A stretch of 64,000 bases of DNA. Origin: Linyphia triangularis. Taxonomy: Eukaryota; Arthropoda; Arachnida; Araneae; Linyphiidae. Of this stretch, positions 33,161-44,651 are shown in pieces. The first letter of the stretch is position 1, and every line of letters begins with the position of its first letter. The DNA lies in contig OZ021721.1 in NCBI GenBank assembly GCA_963978545.1, forward strand, positions 107,406,366 through 107,470,365, written 5' to 3'. A program made the position numbers and the translations under genes. Under the pieces are notes generated by a model that saw only the letters and a program-made list of their open reading frames with translations, searched no databases and was not told the DNA's origin.

Positions 33161-33887
33161 TTAAGGTATACATATACATTAGGAATCGCGAAATTTGACT
33201 CAAGTCTGCGTTTTTGTTTTTTGGTTTTAAAATATTCCCGAATTCATTACCATTAAAATGATGTCATTTTCTTTCTGAAACTCAAATTACTTTTTAAATT
33301 ACAGTAGGTTTTGTGAACCTAATTTTGTATCCCGTTCATTAGTGTAGTAAACTTTAAACGCGATTTCTGAAGAATGACATTTTGGTGTTATATGACTTTA
33401 CGCCAACGGTCATAAATTCATAAAAAATGGTCCGATTTACAAAATTCTAATTTTGTTTTGTAGACAATAGTTGTGAATGTGTTTTCTATGGAGAATCTAA
33501 TATATATTGTTATAAACACATTTTTTATGCATATTTTAATTTTAATTTTGTGTTAAAAACTATGTATTTTTTCAAACCTTTTCATTTAAAAATTTATAAT
33601 TAAATAAACATTGAAGCCAAATTCAAAATCCTCCATAGGAACATGCGTCAATATAATATCTCTTATTTGCAATAAAAATAATACCTTTAAGTTAATTACA
33701 AGTTTATTTATGTATGTTTTAATAATGTCCTAATTAGTCACTTTAATTGCAGTTAGCTGATTAAAAAATTGACGGAAAAAAAAGTTTGTAAAATGCATCA
33801 TTTTTAATTCTCATATACTGCCAAAAAGTTTGAAATTATAACCTAAAAATTAAAGAAAATCATCTCAATTGTATATGTATACCTTAA
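33161..33887 (+). mobile_element. 727-bp TTAA-flanked element (family T727), copy 1
   Basis: TTAA then ggtatacatataca opens the element, and tgtatatgtatacc then TTAA closes it: perfect 14-bp inverted ends with a TTAA duplication. The interior is conserved with the inverted copy at 60058-60785 over nearly its whole length but holds no long open frame. A ~730-bp non-autonomous transposon with piggyBac-like targeting is the simplest reading. Confidence 0.85.
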
Positions 33888-35139
33888 CTTCATGTGGGCA
33901 TAAGAGACATAAATTCATTGGACTTCTTATGAAAGCACATGAAAACATAGGTGTATGACAAAAATGGTCTCTTTGGAAGGTTTCTATGGTGATTGATACT
34001 TTGCTAACGAAGGCAAAATCAACAATATGTGTTAATTAAACCAGAAAAATATTTATCAGCTTCTAATAAAGGCTTGATTTGTTGTTTGGTTTGTGATGAA
34101 ATATTTTTATTATTAATTATTAAAAGATCAAAAGTTTAGCTAAACATATTATGAGAGCACTTTGTCCCAAGCAGGCCAAGCGGTGGCGTGTAGAGTATCT
34201 TTTAAAAATCAAATACAGCTGTTATTTCTTTAATTAAAAGAATTTTTAATTGAAACATATATTTATTAATGCAAATGAAAATAGATAAAAAAAATATTAA
34301 AACGTAATCGTCAGCTCTCATAGCTCACATATGGGGAGCTTCATTATATACATCTACTTCTACCTGCTCACGATCAGCGTATCCAACTATGGGAATTTAT
34401 GCATTTTATCCAACCTTCATTCGATTAAGACCATAAGTAACCTCAAAAAATACATTCGACCTTTTTTTAATCCGATGAAGTGTAACCATACTACACTCTT
34501 ATGTTATCATTTTCATTTAGCTATTTGTTAAATTTTTTCTTTTCTTTCACCAATAATAATTGTGTTTTATACCTTTATTTTACCTTCCTTTTTTATTTTG
34601 ATTTCTATTTCCTGTTGTTTGATTTTATTAGAACGGTTTGCTGATTTTTGTTTGTAAAAGTAAATAATGTCTGCAATTACAGAAATAAAAGAAACTCAAT
34701 TTCGATTTTTTTTTTTTTTTTTTTTTTTGTACTTACTTTATTCTTCTAAATCTGATAGTAGATTATTAAAAAAAATTATGAAAGGCACCCTAAAACAACA
34801 TTTAACATTTCGCAATCGTATAAAAAACCTTATTGCCCTTCCCGTTAAATATAATTTGAAATTTTATTTGTTTTTACACACGACATTCTTATGTTTTTTT
34901 AAAAATAGTTAATGGAAAAAAAAAATTATTGAATTGGGAAAAAAAAAAAAATTTGAAATACTTCCAAAAGTCTTGAAATATGCTTTTATATTAATAAAAA
35001 AAATTGCGAAAATGAGTTTATTTCTTCTTACAATGGAATATAAAATGCATGTCAGTTTCCTTAATATTTCAATACAAAAGTGTTGTAATCCTTAAATTGA
35101 GAAAGACAAAACTTTATTTGAAATTCAAATTGAATGTTT
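33888..35139. other. AT-rich sequence with a ~95-bp repeat partner
   Basis: About 34850-34945 ('aatttgaaattttatttgtt', 'ttttacacacgacatt') recurs directly at 35946-36042. A T run of 20 bases lies at about 34707. Frames at 34331-34531 and 34667-34912 are in low-complexity DNA. Confidence 0.45.
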
Positions 35140-35295
35140 CTCTGGCCCCGCATGCTAAAGGTGCCGGGTTCGAATCCCGGGTTAGGCATGGATGTTTGTA
35201 GTGGTTCGGAATCCACGTTAATGTCCGTCCCCGTCTTGATTAGCCGTCACTGTGCATAAAAATGAGTCGTTGAGCGTACAAACCAACCAACCAAA
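35140..35295 (+). mobile_element. SINE-B copy 2, 14-bp target duplication
   Basis: Starts ctctggccccgcatgctaaa, then a perfect T-arm-like ccgggttcgaatcccgg holding the B box (35166-35178), a body with 'ggttcggaatccacgtta', 'gattagccgtcactgtgcat' and 'gagtcgttgagcgtac', and the tail aaccaaccaaccaaa. The direct repeat caaattgaatgttt flanks it (35126-35139 and 35296-35309). The 5' tRNA half with an A box appears to be missing, so it looks slightly 5'-truncated. It is the best-preserved SINE-B here. Confidence 0.93.
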
Positions 35296-35309
35296 CAAAT
35301 TGAATGTTT

Positions 35310-36067
35310 GCACAAAAGCAATCTCAGCCATTTCAGTAAAATGAACAATATGTTACGTTAGATTGGTTGATTTCATACGATTGCATTTTCTTTTAATTTG
35401 GACGAAGTTGGCTGGATTAAAATTATTCTTTCATAATTTACTCTCTATTCTTTTGAGAATATATAAGAAGATTTTTTTTATCTTGCTCAAGATAAATGAA
35501 ACTTAAATATTACTTTATATCTTTTATTTATCTTGAAATTATTTCTCGCCCATTCAGTAGGGACAAAAGATTACATTAAATTCATTGTTTTTTTGTTTTT
35601 TTAAAGTAACTAACGCAAAATGTTTTGGTTTTATTGGAATCACTTTAAAAAGATAATGTTTTTTTTTTATTATTATTATTATTTCAAAGCAAATCAGAGT
35701 ATTAAAATAGTTTTACAATTCTTAGGGCTTAAGATTGCTAAATTGTTATAGTTCTTAAGCTTGCGTGGATAAAGAATTACCGCACTAAATTCAAATTCTA
35801 AGCTTCTTAAGCTGTGACTACAATTGACTGGGGAAAGAAAAGAAAAAATAAAAGAAAGAAGGGAAAAAAAACATTGTGCCATTGGATAAATAGAAAAATA
35901 CTGGTATTAATTGTATTAATGGTAAAGTAATGTATGCAATGTTATGTAAATAATTTGAAATTTTATTTGTTTTTACACACCACATTATTTTCTTATATTT
36001 TTAAAAAAAATAGTTAATGTAAAAAAAAAAAAAAAAAATCATTGATTTTAACTATTGTTTTCTAAAC
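35310..36067. other. AT-rich sequence; second copy of the ~95-bp repeat
   Basis: The copy at 35946-36042 matches 34850-34945. The minus-strand 62-codon frame 35694-35882 is not recognisable. Confidence 0.5.
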
Positions 36068-36700
36068 ATTAACAAATAATATAACCCCCCAAAAACATTT
36101 TTTTTTACATAAATCCTTTATATGCATTGCCAATGTTTATATTCATCAACATAGAGCTGTTTCTGTTGTCAGCGTGTGCTTGGGGTTTGCGTATAATTAT
36201 AAATATTAAAAACATCTCTATCAGCAAAATGTGAGGTAAACTACTGTTCAAAATTTATTCATTAAAAATGAATGTGAATTTTTGTACTCACATTCAAATA
36301 TCTTTTATTTATTCTGAATGAAACAACTTTATTATTTATTTATTAAAACAATTTTGGCATCAGGAAAGAATTTCTTAAATGATCTGTTAAATGCTATTTC
36401 AGTGCGATTGGATGACGGCAAGTTGGTTTGTTAGTATTCCGTAAAAGCGACGCTTTTGGTGACGGTGACAGTCTCCAAAATTTGATAGACATCGAATCTA
36501 TTTGCCATCGATGTATATCAAATCTATCTGTAATCGACATCGAAGCTACATGCCAAGTTTCAGCCCGATTGGATGACTACAAGGGGGGTTAATTTGACTT
36601 TCCCAGATTTACCCACCATCGACATACACAGCCACTGACCCCCTCCCCCCTCTCGCCACACACACACAAAATCGAAGATAATATTAAGGGTTTAAAAACT
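36068..36700 (+). repeat. Dispersed repeat L, copy 2 (LINE 3'-end-like)
   Basis: Same order of segments as 23735-24290, with an internal expansion near 36480-36560 where a 'catcgaatctatttgccatc'-type phrase is repeated three times. It ends in 'cgccacacacacacaaaat' and 'cgaaga'. Non-coding. Confidence 0.65.
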
Positions 36701-36806
36701 AAGTACTCTTATTTATTTCTGCCTGTAATTTATATTTTGAAGTATTTCTTTCTTCTGATCTCATAAGTCGAATATTCTTTTATCTCAAAGTTTTCATTAA
36801 GTCCCA

Positions 36807-36990
36807 AGGCCGATCAAACGGTATAGTGGTTAGAGTGCTAGCTTCTAGACCGCGAGGTTGTGGGTTCGAGTCCCGTGTAAGGCATGGGTGTTTGTAAATG
36901 TACGCTGGCTTGTCCAATGACGTATGTTTCGGCGCATTATAGCCCTCGTGTTGCTGGCGGCGCCAGATAATCTGAAAACAACCAACCAAC
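36807..36990 (+). mobile_element. SINE-A copy 3, 12-bp target duplication
   Basis: Complete head, A box 'tagtggttagagtgc', B box ggttcgagtcc (36863-36873), body and tail aaccaaccaac. The repeat cattaagtccca flanks it (36795-36806, 36991-37002). The minus-strand 69-codon frame here is an artefact of the tRNA-like part. Confidence 0.95.
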
Positions 36991-37002
36991 CATTAAGTCC
37001 CA

Positions 37003-37161
37003 TGACAATTTAATGTTTTTGAACACTAAACTATTTCCATATTTCAAAGTGTACATCTTTTAAGTCGAAGTTTTTTGAAAACTTTATTATCATAACATAC
37101 AAAAAAACCAAAAGATACTAATAAATATATATATATATATATTCCTCTTTACATCGTGTTT
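37003..37161. other. AT-rich spacer with TA dinucleotide run
   Basis: A (TA)n run at about 37125-37142 lies between SINE-A and the Tigger-like element. Confidence 0.6.
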
Positions 37162-37839
37162 TACAGTTTAACTTGTTACCGGGAAAAACCCGTTTGCATT
37201 GACGCGTATAGAAAGTAAACAGGCTTTTGCCTTTACAATTCATTTCGCATTTAAAGTGTGAGTCAATGGTGTTGGTTTACTTTGGCTTTAAATAATGTTA
37301 AAACGTAAATTGAATGCGCTTAGTCCAACTCAAAAAGTTAAATTGATCAATGAAACTGAACAAAATCTGTGATGTAAGAAGAAAGACGTTGATTTAAAGA
37401 ACATAATTCCTCCGAATACTCTAGCAACCATTTTAAAAAACAAAGACGATTTTGAGAAGGCATGCATCGATACTCGATCTATCGTGTAAATGAGTGAAGG
37501 TATGTGCTTTTCTTGGTGTCGAAGCTGCTGTATTAAAATAGTTTGAGACAAATCGAAACCAGAATTTCAAAATCCCTCTTAGTGAGATGATGTTAAAAAA
37601 AATAGGACTTTACTCGTTTACTAAAAGTTGAAGGATTTATAGAAAATGCTAGATGGTTAGAAAAGTTTAAAGAAATACACAATATAGTCTTCCGGACTCC
37701 ACATGAACAAGCAAAAGATATCTGATGAAATATGCTTCGAATAGAAAATAACTCGAAAGTAACTTCCGATAACTCGGACTTCGGATAACTCGAAGAATTT
37801 GGCCAGTCCCTTGAACTTCGAGTAATCGCGAGTTGACTG
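37162..37839 (+). mobile_element. Internally deleted Tigger/pogo-like DNA transposon
   Basis: The right end reads, on the other strand, cagtcaactcgcgattactc followed by 'gaagttcaagggactgg', the style of Tigger terminal repeats, with a TA just outside (37840-37841). The left end is likely at cagtttaacttgttac (about 37163), but it fits only loosely. The transposase N-terminal relic lies between, and the DDE catalytic region is missing. The long minus-strand frame 37593-38222 (209 codons) crosses the right boundary and is not a gene. Confidence 0.82.
37295..37735 (+). pseudogene. Tigger/pogo transposase N-terminal relic
   Basis: Translation from the ATG at 37295 gives MLKRKLNALSPTQKVKLINE, then KKKDVDLKNIIPPNTLATIL and KNKDDFEKA. 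This matches the CENP-B-type N-terminal DNA-binding domain of Tigger transposases. A stop follows LINETEQNL, and later frameshifts break the part like 'GWLEKFKKRHNI' (about 37640-37690). Transposases of this family bind their terminal repeats and move the element in the nucleus. Without the DDE domain this copy is dead. Confidence 0.88.
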
Positions 37840-37841
37840 TA

Positions 37842-38328
37842 TTTAAGTAACTTAACAATGAGATAAATTTTTGAAATTGCATTCCTCTTAAAAAAGGAAA
37901 CCGTTCCATTAACTGTTATAAATGAATCAAAGGTATTTGATACATTGCAGATGTGCTCCACTATCTCTGATGATGCATAAAAACAAGTAAACATTAAGTC
38001 GATTGTTGGGATAGTTATTGGAAGTTTCCCGGGTTTTCTTACTTTTCGAACACAAATTCGAGATAGTTTCCTCTTTGAATGAAATACTATCATCGCATTC
38101 GTAATGTATGCAAATACTTGCTTGTTGCGATTTTTCGACATGGTGCAGTTCTTGTACAGTGTAAAACACAATACAATACAACCTACCACCAACCTATCAA
38201 AGTTTAAGAAGCATTTCACCATGCTATTTTAAAATTATCAAATACATTTCTCTATCTCTTACCTTTTATCCCTTTAGGACACAATATTTTTTCTTTCATT
38301 TTAAAGTAGTATTTTTAGTTATATTTTT
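37842..38328. other. AT-rich sequence, nothing recognised
   Basis: The overlapping minus-strand frames 37593-38222 and 37927-38181 cover it, but they show no motif and are anchored in the transposon end. Confidence 0.4.
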
Positions 38329-38615
38329 GAATTGTATATAGACTTCATTTTATATAATAGAATGCATAAATGGGCAATTTAGTGGGACTTTTATGCCTCA
38401 ATGAGTCATATTGGGCAGATAACAGCTCTCCATATAATTTTATTCATGCAATAATTTCATCTGAAATTTTCCATATTCTTTTACAGTTAACCTTTTCCAC
38501 TGTTTTTTAAAGACATGTCGTATACGATGATTTATTAATATCTGTTCTTGGAAATAAAATAACATCGCTCACTAAATCTTTATTTTCGCGTACATTATCC
38601 AAGTAAAATTGAATT
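38329..38615 (+). repeat. Dispersed repeat H, copy 1
   Basis: Matches 45497-45768 directly: 'attgtatatagacttcat', 'ctcaatgagtcatattgggc', 'ctccatataattttattcat', 'atttcatctgaaattttcc', 'tatacgatgatttattaata' and 'ctcactaaatct'. Class unknown, non-coding. Confidence 0.8.
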
Positions 38616-38718
38616 TTGACAAAAATTAAGGTTCTCAATTAAAACTTTTATGAGATACAATTAATGTTAGTAAATTCATTGTTTGCTTCTACTTCTGAAA
38701 AGCCATTTATTTCTTACA

Positions 38719-39606
38719 TTAAAGGGACTTGGTACCTATTTGTTTACACAAAAAATAATATAAATATAAACTTTTTATTTTTTGCCTGTTAATAATCTTT
38801 GAAACTTTCTCCTAATTCAGGCAAGTTTTTGAGCTGATCCGATAACTGCAGTTGCAGAAAAATTATATTTTTATGAAGAATTTAACATTACTGCAATAGC
38901 TCCTTCGATGTTTCAGACGCATTTCTCACAGCAAACGGTATAGTGGTTAGCGTACTGGCTTCTAGACCGCGAGGTTGCGGGTTCGAGTCCCGTGTAGGCA
39001 TGGGTGTTTGTAAATGTATGTTGGTTTGTTAAATGACGAAATGTTTCGGCGCATTATAGCCCTCGTGTTGCTGACGGCGCCAGATAATCTGAATACAACC
39101 AACTGAATACATTTCTCACAGTTCGGGATTTTTGAAATTCCCACCTTACTCAAAATACTAAAACTTCATCAAATATGAATGAAATGACTTGAATTTTTTT
39201 GTGTAATTCTTAATATATATTTGACAAAACTAGACATAGATTTTTGAATGAAATAAAAACTTTTTTTTTAATTTAAACGTTGAAAAATTACCATTTTTTA
39301 CGCTTGTGCAGTAATTATCGTTTTTCTTATTCTAAATCCGATGCCTGAAAAGTTCTAGTATATTACAAGGAATATTTTTTTTTTTTTAGAAATCAAGAAA
39401 AAATATTGAAAAATGAAAAAGTAGATGGAATTTGAAATTTGATGAATTTTTTAAAACAAATTTAAATTTTGAAAAATTATAGCACTATGTGAACTTTTTT
39501 TTAAATAAATTTTAGTTTTTGTACAGGAATGCTTTCAAATATGTAAAAGTTATAATTTTAAAGGCTTAAATAAAAAAAAAGTTTGAAGAGTACTAAGTTC
39601 CCTTAA
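38719..39606 (+). mobile_element. GGTCC-family AT-rich element, copy 4, split by SINE-A
   Basis: Begins ttaaagggacttggtacc and ends 'actaagttcccttaa', so it has the family's inverted ends and TTAA edges. Without the SINE-A and its duplication it would be about 700 bp. The interior is A/T-run DNA. The nested SINE shows that this element is the older of the two. Confidence 0.7.
38932..39109 (+). mobile_element. SINE-A copy 4, nested, 12-bp target duplication
   Basis: The shortened head caaacggtatagtggtta is followed by an intact B box ggttcgagtcc (38980-38990), a body with 'cctcgtgttgctgacggc', and the tail acaaccaact. The repeat catttctcacag flanks it (38920-38931, 39110-39121). It sits inside the GGTCC-family element. 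Confidence 0.95.
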
Positions 39607-40301
39607 ATTGGATATAATATTTTATATATTTATTTTTATTCTAGAAAAGCCTTTGAATAGAAGTGAACTATTCTTCTTAGAATTTAAAGGTAATTCCAAT
39701 GTGAATTTCGAAAAAGGCAAATACAAAAATTAGGTACAAAAACTAGGGAAATGTCTAGTATTTGTTTGAAAGTTTACTTATTTTTCATAACTTCGCAGCT
39801 TCAAAACTATTTTAAACTTTCATTTCCGTAAAAAAATGGGATCAGTACTCAGGACACTTTTCTCAACGTATATTTACGGTGTTAAATGGTTAAACATTAA
39901 ACGAAAGTTTACTCAGTAATTGGTCTAAAATCACAGGAGAAAGAACCTAGCAAACTCCCAATTTTTATTTTGGAAAACTTCTGAACTTTCGCCGGATAAG
40001 GTTTCGGAAAAATGATCACTGGAAATAAATCATTAAAAAGAATATATCTTCCCAAATAAATCATTAATCTCTCGTGATCTTCCCGAAATAACCTTAGCAC
40101 AGCTTTATTTTTTGGGATTTATTTTCAGATGCTCTCGACAGCAGTTGACGGCTGATGGCCTTTAAGAAATGAGAGGATTAGACGATGAAATGGCCCTTGA
40201 AAAATATTGCACCATATTTTAAGTCTCCAATGCTTCGAATAAACGCTGGGAATATATCGCTTGTGATATTTTGCTGTCATGCTTAATTTTGGGCGAAACG
40301 C
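39607..40301. other. Unassigned sequence; less AT-rich patch before the satellite
   Basis: About 40125-40300 is richer in G and C ('cagcagttgacggctgatgg') and single-copy here. The minus-strand 63-codon frame 39909-40100 is not recognisable. Just before the satellite, 'gcgaaacgcgtgaaac' faces 'gcgtttcgc' inside the first unit as an inverted pair. Confidence 0.4.
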
Positions 40302-42482
40302 GTGAAACTTTCTTGATTAGCAGGAGCTGCATTTTAGTAGCGTTTCGCTAAAAAGGCTCTAGATGATCTTAGTTAATGAAATAGAGAGAAAGTCATTTAT
40401 TATAGAGGGGCAGTTTATTTTTATGACTTGTTTAATGTTTAAAGAAAAGAAATGTGTTTAATCTTAGTGTGTGATTAAATTCTGCTTAATCAGATTGTGC
40501 GAACCATATCTCTGTATATGGACTTTAAAATATTGTTTATTTATCGATAATCAGATCCGTCTATTCAAATGCTTGAAACTTTCTTGATTAGCAGGAGCTG
40601 TATTTTAGTAGCGTTTCGCTGAAAGAGCTCGAGATTATCTTAGTTAATGAAATAGAGAGAAAGTAAATTATTAAAGAGGGGAGGTTTATTTTTATGACTT
40701 GTTAGATCTTTAAAGAAAAGAAATGTGTTTAAGCTTAGTGGGTGATTAAATTCTGCTTAATCAGATTGTGCGAACCATATCTCTGTATATGGACTTTAAA
40801 ATATTGTTTATTTATCGATAATCAGATCCGTCAATTCAAATGCTTGAAACTTTCTTGATTAGCAGGAGCTGTATTTTAGTAGCGTTTCGCCGAAAGGGCT
40901 TGAGAATATCTTAGTTAATGAATAAGAGAGGAAATAATTTATTATAGAGTGGGGGGGGGGGACAGTTTATTTTATGACTTGTTTAATTTTAAAAAAAAAA
41001 AGAAATGTATTTAAGCTTAGTGTGTGATTAAATTCTGCTTAATCAGATTGTGCGAACCATATCTCTGTATATGGACTTTAAAATGTTATTTATTTATGGA
41101 TAATCAGATACGTCTATTCAAACGCTTGAAACTTTCTTGATTAGCAGGAGCTGTATTTTAGTTTCATTTTGCCGAAAGGGCTTGAGAATATCTTAGTTAA
41201 TGAATAAGAGAGAAAATAATTTATTATAGGGGGAGGGGGGACAGTTTATTTTATGACTTGTTTAATGCTTAAAGAAAAGAAATGTGTTTAAGCTTAGTGT
41301 GTGATTAAATTCTGCTTAGTCAGATTGTGCGAACTATATCTCTGTATATGGACTTTAAAATTGTGTTTATTTTTTGATACTCAGATCCGTCTATTCATAA
41401 GCTTGAAACTTTCTTGATTAGCAGGAGCTGTATTTTACTAGCGTTTCGCTGAAAGAGCTCGAGATTATCTTAGTTAATGAAATAGAGATAAAGTAATTTA
41501 TTAAAGAGTGGAGGTTTATTTTTATGACTTGTTAGATCTTTAAAGAAAAGAAATGTGTTTAGGCTTAGTGGGTGATTAAATTCTGCTTAATCAGATTGTG
41601 CGAACCATATCTCTGTATATGGACTTTAAAATTGTGTTTATTTTTTGATACTCAGATCCGTCTATTCATAAGCTTGAAACTTTCTTGATTAGCAGGAGCT
41701 GTATTTTACTAGCGTTTCGCTGAAAGAGCTCGAGATTATCTTAGTTAATGAAATAGAGAGAAAGTAAATTATTAAAGAGGGGAGGTTTATTTTTATGACT
41801 TGTTAGATCTTTAAAGAAAAGAAATGTGTTTAAGCTTAGTGGGTGATTAAATTCTGCTTAATCAAATTGTGCGAACCATATCTCTGTACATGGACTTTAA
41901 AATTGTGTTTATTTTTTGATACTCAGATCCGTCTATTCATAAGCTTGAAACTTTCTTGATTAGCAGGAGCTGTATTTTACTAGCGTTTCGCTGAAAGAGT
42001 TCGAGATTATCTTAGTTAATGAAATAGAGAGAAAGTAAATTATTAAAGAGGGGAGGTTTATTTTTATGACTTGTTAGATCTTTAAAGAAAAGAAATGTGT
42101 TTAAGCTTAGTGTGTGATTAAATTCTGCTTAATCAAATTGTGCGAACCATATCTCTGTATATGGACTTTAAAATTGTGTTTATTTTTTGATACTCAGATC
42201 CGTCTATTCATAAGCTTGAAACTTTCTTGATTAGCAGGAGCTGTATTTTACTAGCGTTTCGCTGAAAGAGTTCGAGATTATCTTAGTTAATGAAATAGAG
42301 AGAAAGTAAATTATTAAAGAGGGGGGGGGGTATTTTTATGACTTGTTAGATCTTTAAAGAAAAGAAATGTGTTTATGCTTAGTGGATGATTAAATTCTGC
42401 TTAATCAGATTGTGCACACCTTATATCTGTACATGAACTTTAAAATTATGTTTATTTTTAGATAACTAGACCCATCTATTCA
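40302..42482 (+). repeat. ~271-bp satellite, eight units
   Basis: Units start near 40302, 40571, 40842, 41124, 41401, 41672, 41943 and 42213 with gcttgaaactttcttgatta, then pass 'agcaggagctgtatttta', 'gcgtttcgc', 'atcttagttaatgaa', 'ttatgacttgtta', 'gattaaattctgcttaatca' and 'catatctctgtatatggac'. Units 5-8 share 'cataagcttg', 'ttttttgatactcag' and 'tattttactagcg' variants and are nearly identical, so the right half expanded most recently. G runs of varied length occur at a fixed place in several units (about 40951, 41230, 42320). Confidence 0.96.
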
Positions 42483-42642
42483 ACATCTGAATTTTTTTTT
42501 TTTATATATTTAACTTAAAACTCTCGTGTGAAATTCTTAGAAAATCAACAGGGTAGAATCTTAAAAACAATACACGAAAAGTATTAAATACTCTCATTGA
42601 AATAGTTAAGAAATAATGTCAGTCTGTCCCTTCCACCATCCA

Positions 42643-42794
42643 TATAGCACACATCCTCCTAGGGAAGTCGGCTCAGTTTGGCCCTAGTATTGTCCCAGAA
42701 TATCAACCAAACAACCTCCCAGGGAAGTCCCCAGGCATCTCCGGAACTCCAAATAACTTCCTAGGGATCTTGTGTGTGGAGCATGTGTGCTATA
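42643..42794. mobile_element. 152-bp MITE-like element with 12-bp perfect inverted ends
   Basis: It starts tatagcacacat and ends atgtgtgctata. The interior is unusually GC-rich for this window and repeats 'ctagggaagtc', 'cagggaagtcc' and 'ctagggatctt'. Outer TA bases could be the target duplication. No second copy is in the window, so the call rests on structure alone. Confidence 0.55.
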
Positions 42795-43537
42795 AGGGCA
42801 TAGACGTAATGCTTCGATTTTTGGCCACTTTATCTGCTGAAGTATTTCTTTAAGACAGTAATATTTTTACCAGATATAATAATAGTAACAGTAATGAAAT
42901 ATCATTAGAAATTTTAAAGGGGAAAATTTACCTTAATATTGTTTTTAATACTTTATAAGCTAGCTTATAAACATTTATAAAATAATAATAATAAACACTA
43001 ACTATTTTTCCTTTTAATTATGTTATTGATGTTACATTATTGTTGTTATTTATACTATAAAAATTCAGATATTTTAAAACAATAACTTGGCAGATATTGT
43101 GGTAAAAAAACTAAGCATTTGGTCTATGGGGCCGGAATTCAGATCACGATCCTTCAGAAAAATTAATCTAAAAAAGGCTCATGAAATATAAGCCTTTTTT
43201 CCTAAATTAAAAGAAATAAACAAAATACGAAAATATGCTTAGTATAGTGTTTTAATTTTTAGAGGAAAAAATTTCGATCAATCCCATATATTACATCTGA
43301 ATCTATTTTTATTGCGAAAATGAGAAATTCAAATTTTGTGTTGTATAAAAGTTGAAAAACATCTCTTTAGTTGAAAAAATATTTTTTCATTTGAAATAAC
43401 TCCACTATAAACTGACTATCTAAATTTAAAAAAAAAATCTATTTCGGAAAATTGGTTATTTATATAAAAAACTGAAACTTTATAAAATGTTTCTATATAA
43501 CTAACTTTTAAAGTGTTAAAATATCCTAAACTAAACC
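42795..43537. other. AT-rich sequence, nothing recognised
   Basis: No gene, no partner repeat. Confidence 0.45.
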
Positions 43538-43707
43538 CTATGGTATTACAGCTCTGGCCTCACAAGTCAAAGGTACTGGGTTCGAATTCTTGGTCAGGCA
43601 TGGATGTTCGTTGTGATTCGGAATACACGTTGAGCTTTAGGGCCCGGTCTGATTACCTATAATTGTGCATAAATATAGGTCGTTGAACGTACAAAACAAC
43701 CAACCAA
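43538..43707 (+). mobile_element. SINE-B copy 3, ~13-bp imperfect target duplication
   Basis: Extends further 5' than the other copies (ctatggtattacagctctgg), then 'gtactgggttcgaattctt' with the B box, 'ggcatggatgttcgttgtga', 'gtgcataaatataggtcgtt' and the tail aacaaccaaccaa. cctaaactaaacc (43525-43537) and cctaaattaaacc (43708-43720) flank it with one mismatch. Confidence 0.88.
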
Positions 43708-43720
43708 CCTAAATTAAACC

Positions 43721-44651
43721 AACCTTGCAACATTTTGAGTAGTTACCAAATCCAACTTTGCAACATTTTAGGTAATTACAAAATGAAACTTTGCTACAGT
43801 TTCGGTAGTTACCAAATCCAACTTCCTATAACAGAATTATTCTATGGATGATTACTGAATTCTAGAGGTTGGTATTCTCAGCCTTATTATGAAGTGTTGG
43901 GAGAATTTAAAGGTTAAAAAATGGAACTATGCTAAAATGTATTACGGCATCATATTACTAACCCTTTTGATATTATCTAATTAACGCACCTTCCCCTTGT
44001 ATCGGTTTTCAATACAAGTAGTGTGAATTCATATTCTATTGCGTGCTTAAATAGTTCCAAAACATGTTTAAAAAATGCCTTTTTTTTGTTATTAGCAATA
44101 TTTTACATGTCTACAAGAAATTTATTTTATTTGGTCACGAATTAATGTTTATTCTTTGTCATTTTGGTATATTTTCAAGAGAATTTATATTGATTCATTA
44201 TCATATCATTAATTCAAGAAATATTAAATAATTGAATTCCATATTCATTCACGGCTAATTTTTCTCGCGAGTTAAAATTATTTTTATTTTTCCTTTCTTG
44301 AAGGTTCACTCAAATCCTTTATTTTTTTCAATTACCTATCGTTCCATTCAAATATTCTTCGTATGACGTTTATTAATTTAAAATGATTCTGTAAGAAATT
44401 TTCATTTTACTTATTCCGTATTGTTCAGAATATTCCACTTATATTCTCACATTCCCCCCCCCCCCTCCTTTCCCCTAAAAGAATAAACAAATAAAAAAAA
44501 AGGACTTTATAGTTGTTTTTAGATATTTTCAAGAACAATTTTTCTGAAAATTCTATTCAGCTTGAATTAATTTTCAGCGTTTTTTGGAAACTAAGCTTTG
44601 TGAATCTGAAAGATAGTTGGAGTAAGTAAAACATTTCTAAAAATATTATAA
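43721..44651. other. AT-rich sequence, small local repeats
   Basis: About 43725-43820 repeats 'gttaccaaatccaact' and 'gcaacatttt' three times at ~45 bp. A C run of about twelve bases lies at 44453-44465. No gene. Confidence 0.5.

Noticed and set aside
37593..38222. 209-codon minus-strand open frame, the longest in the window
   Set aside because: It crosses the right end of the Tigger-like element and runs antisense to its transposase relic, with no motif of its own.
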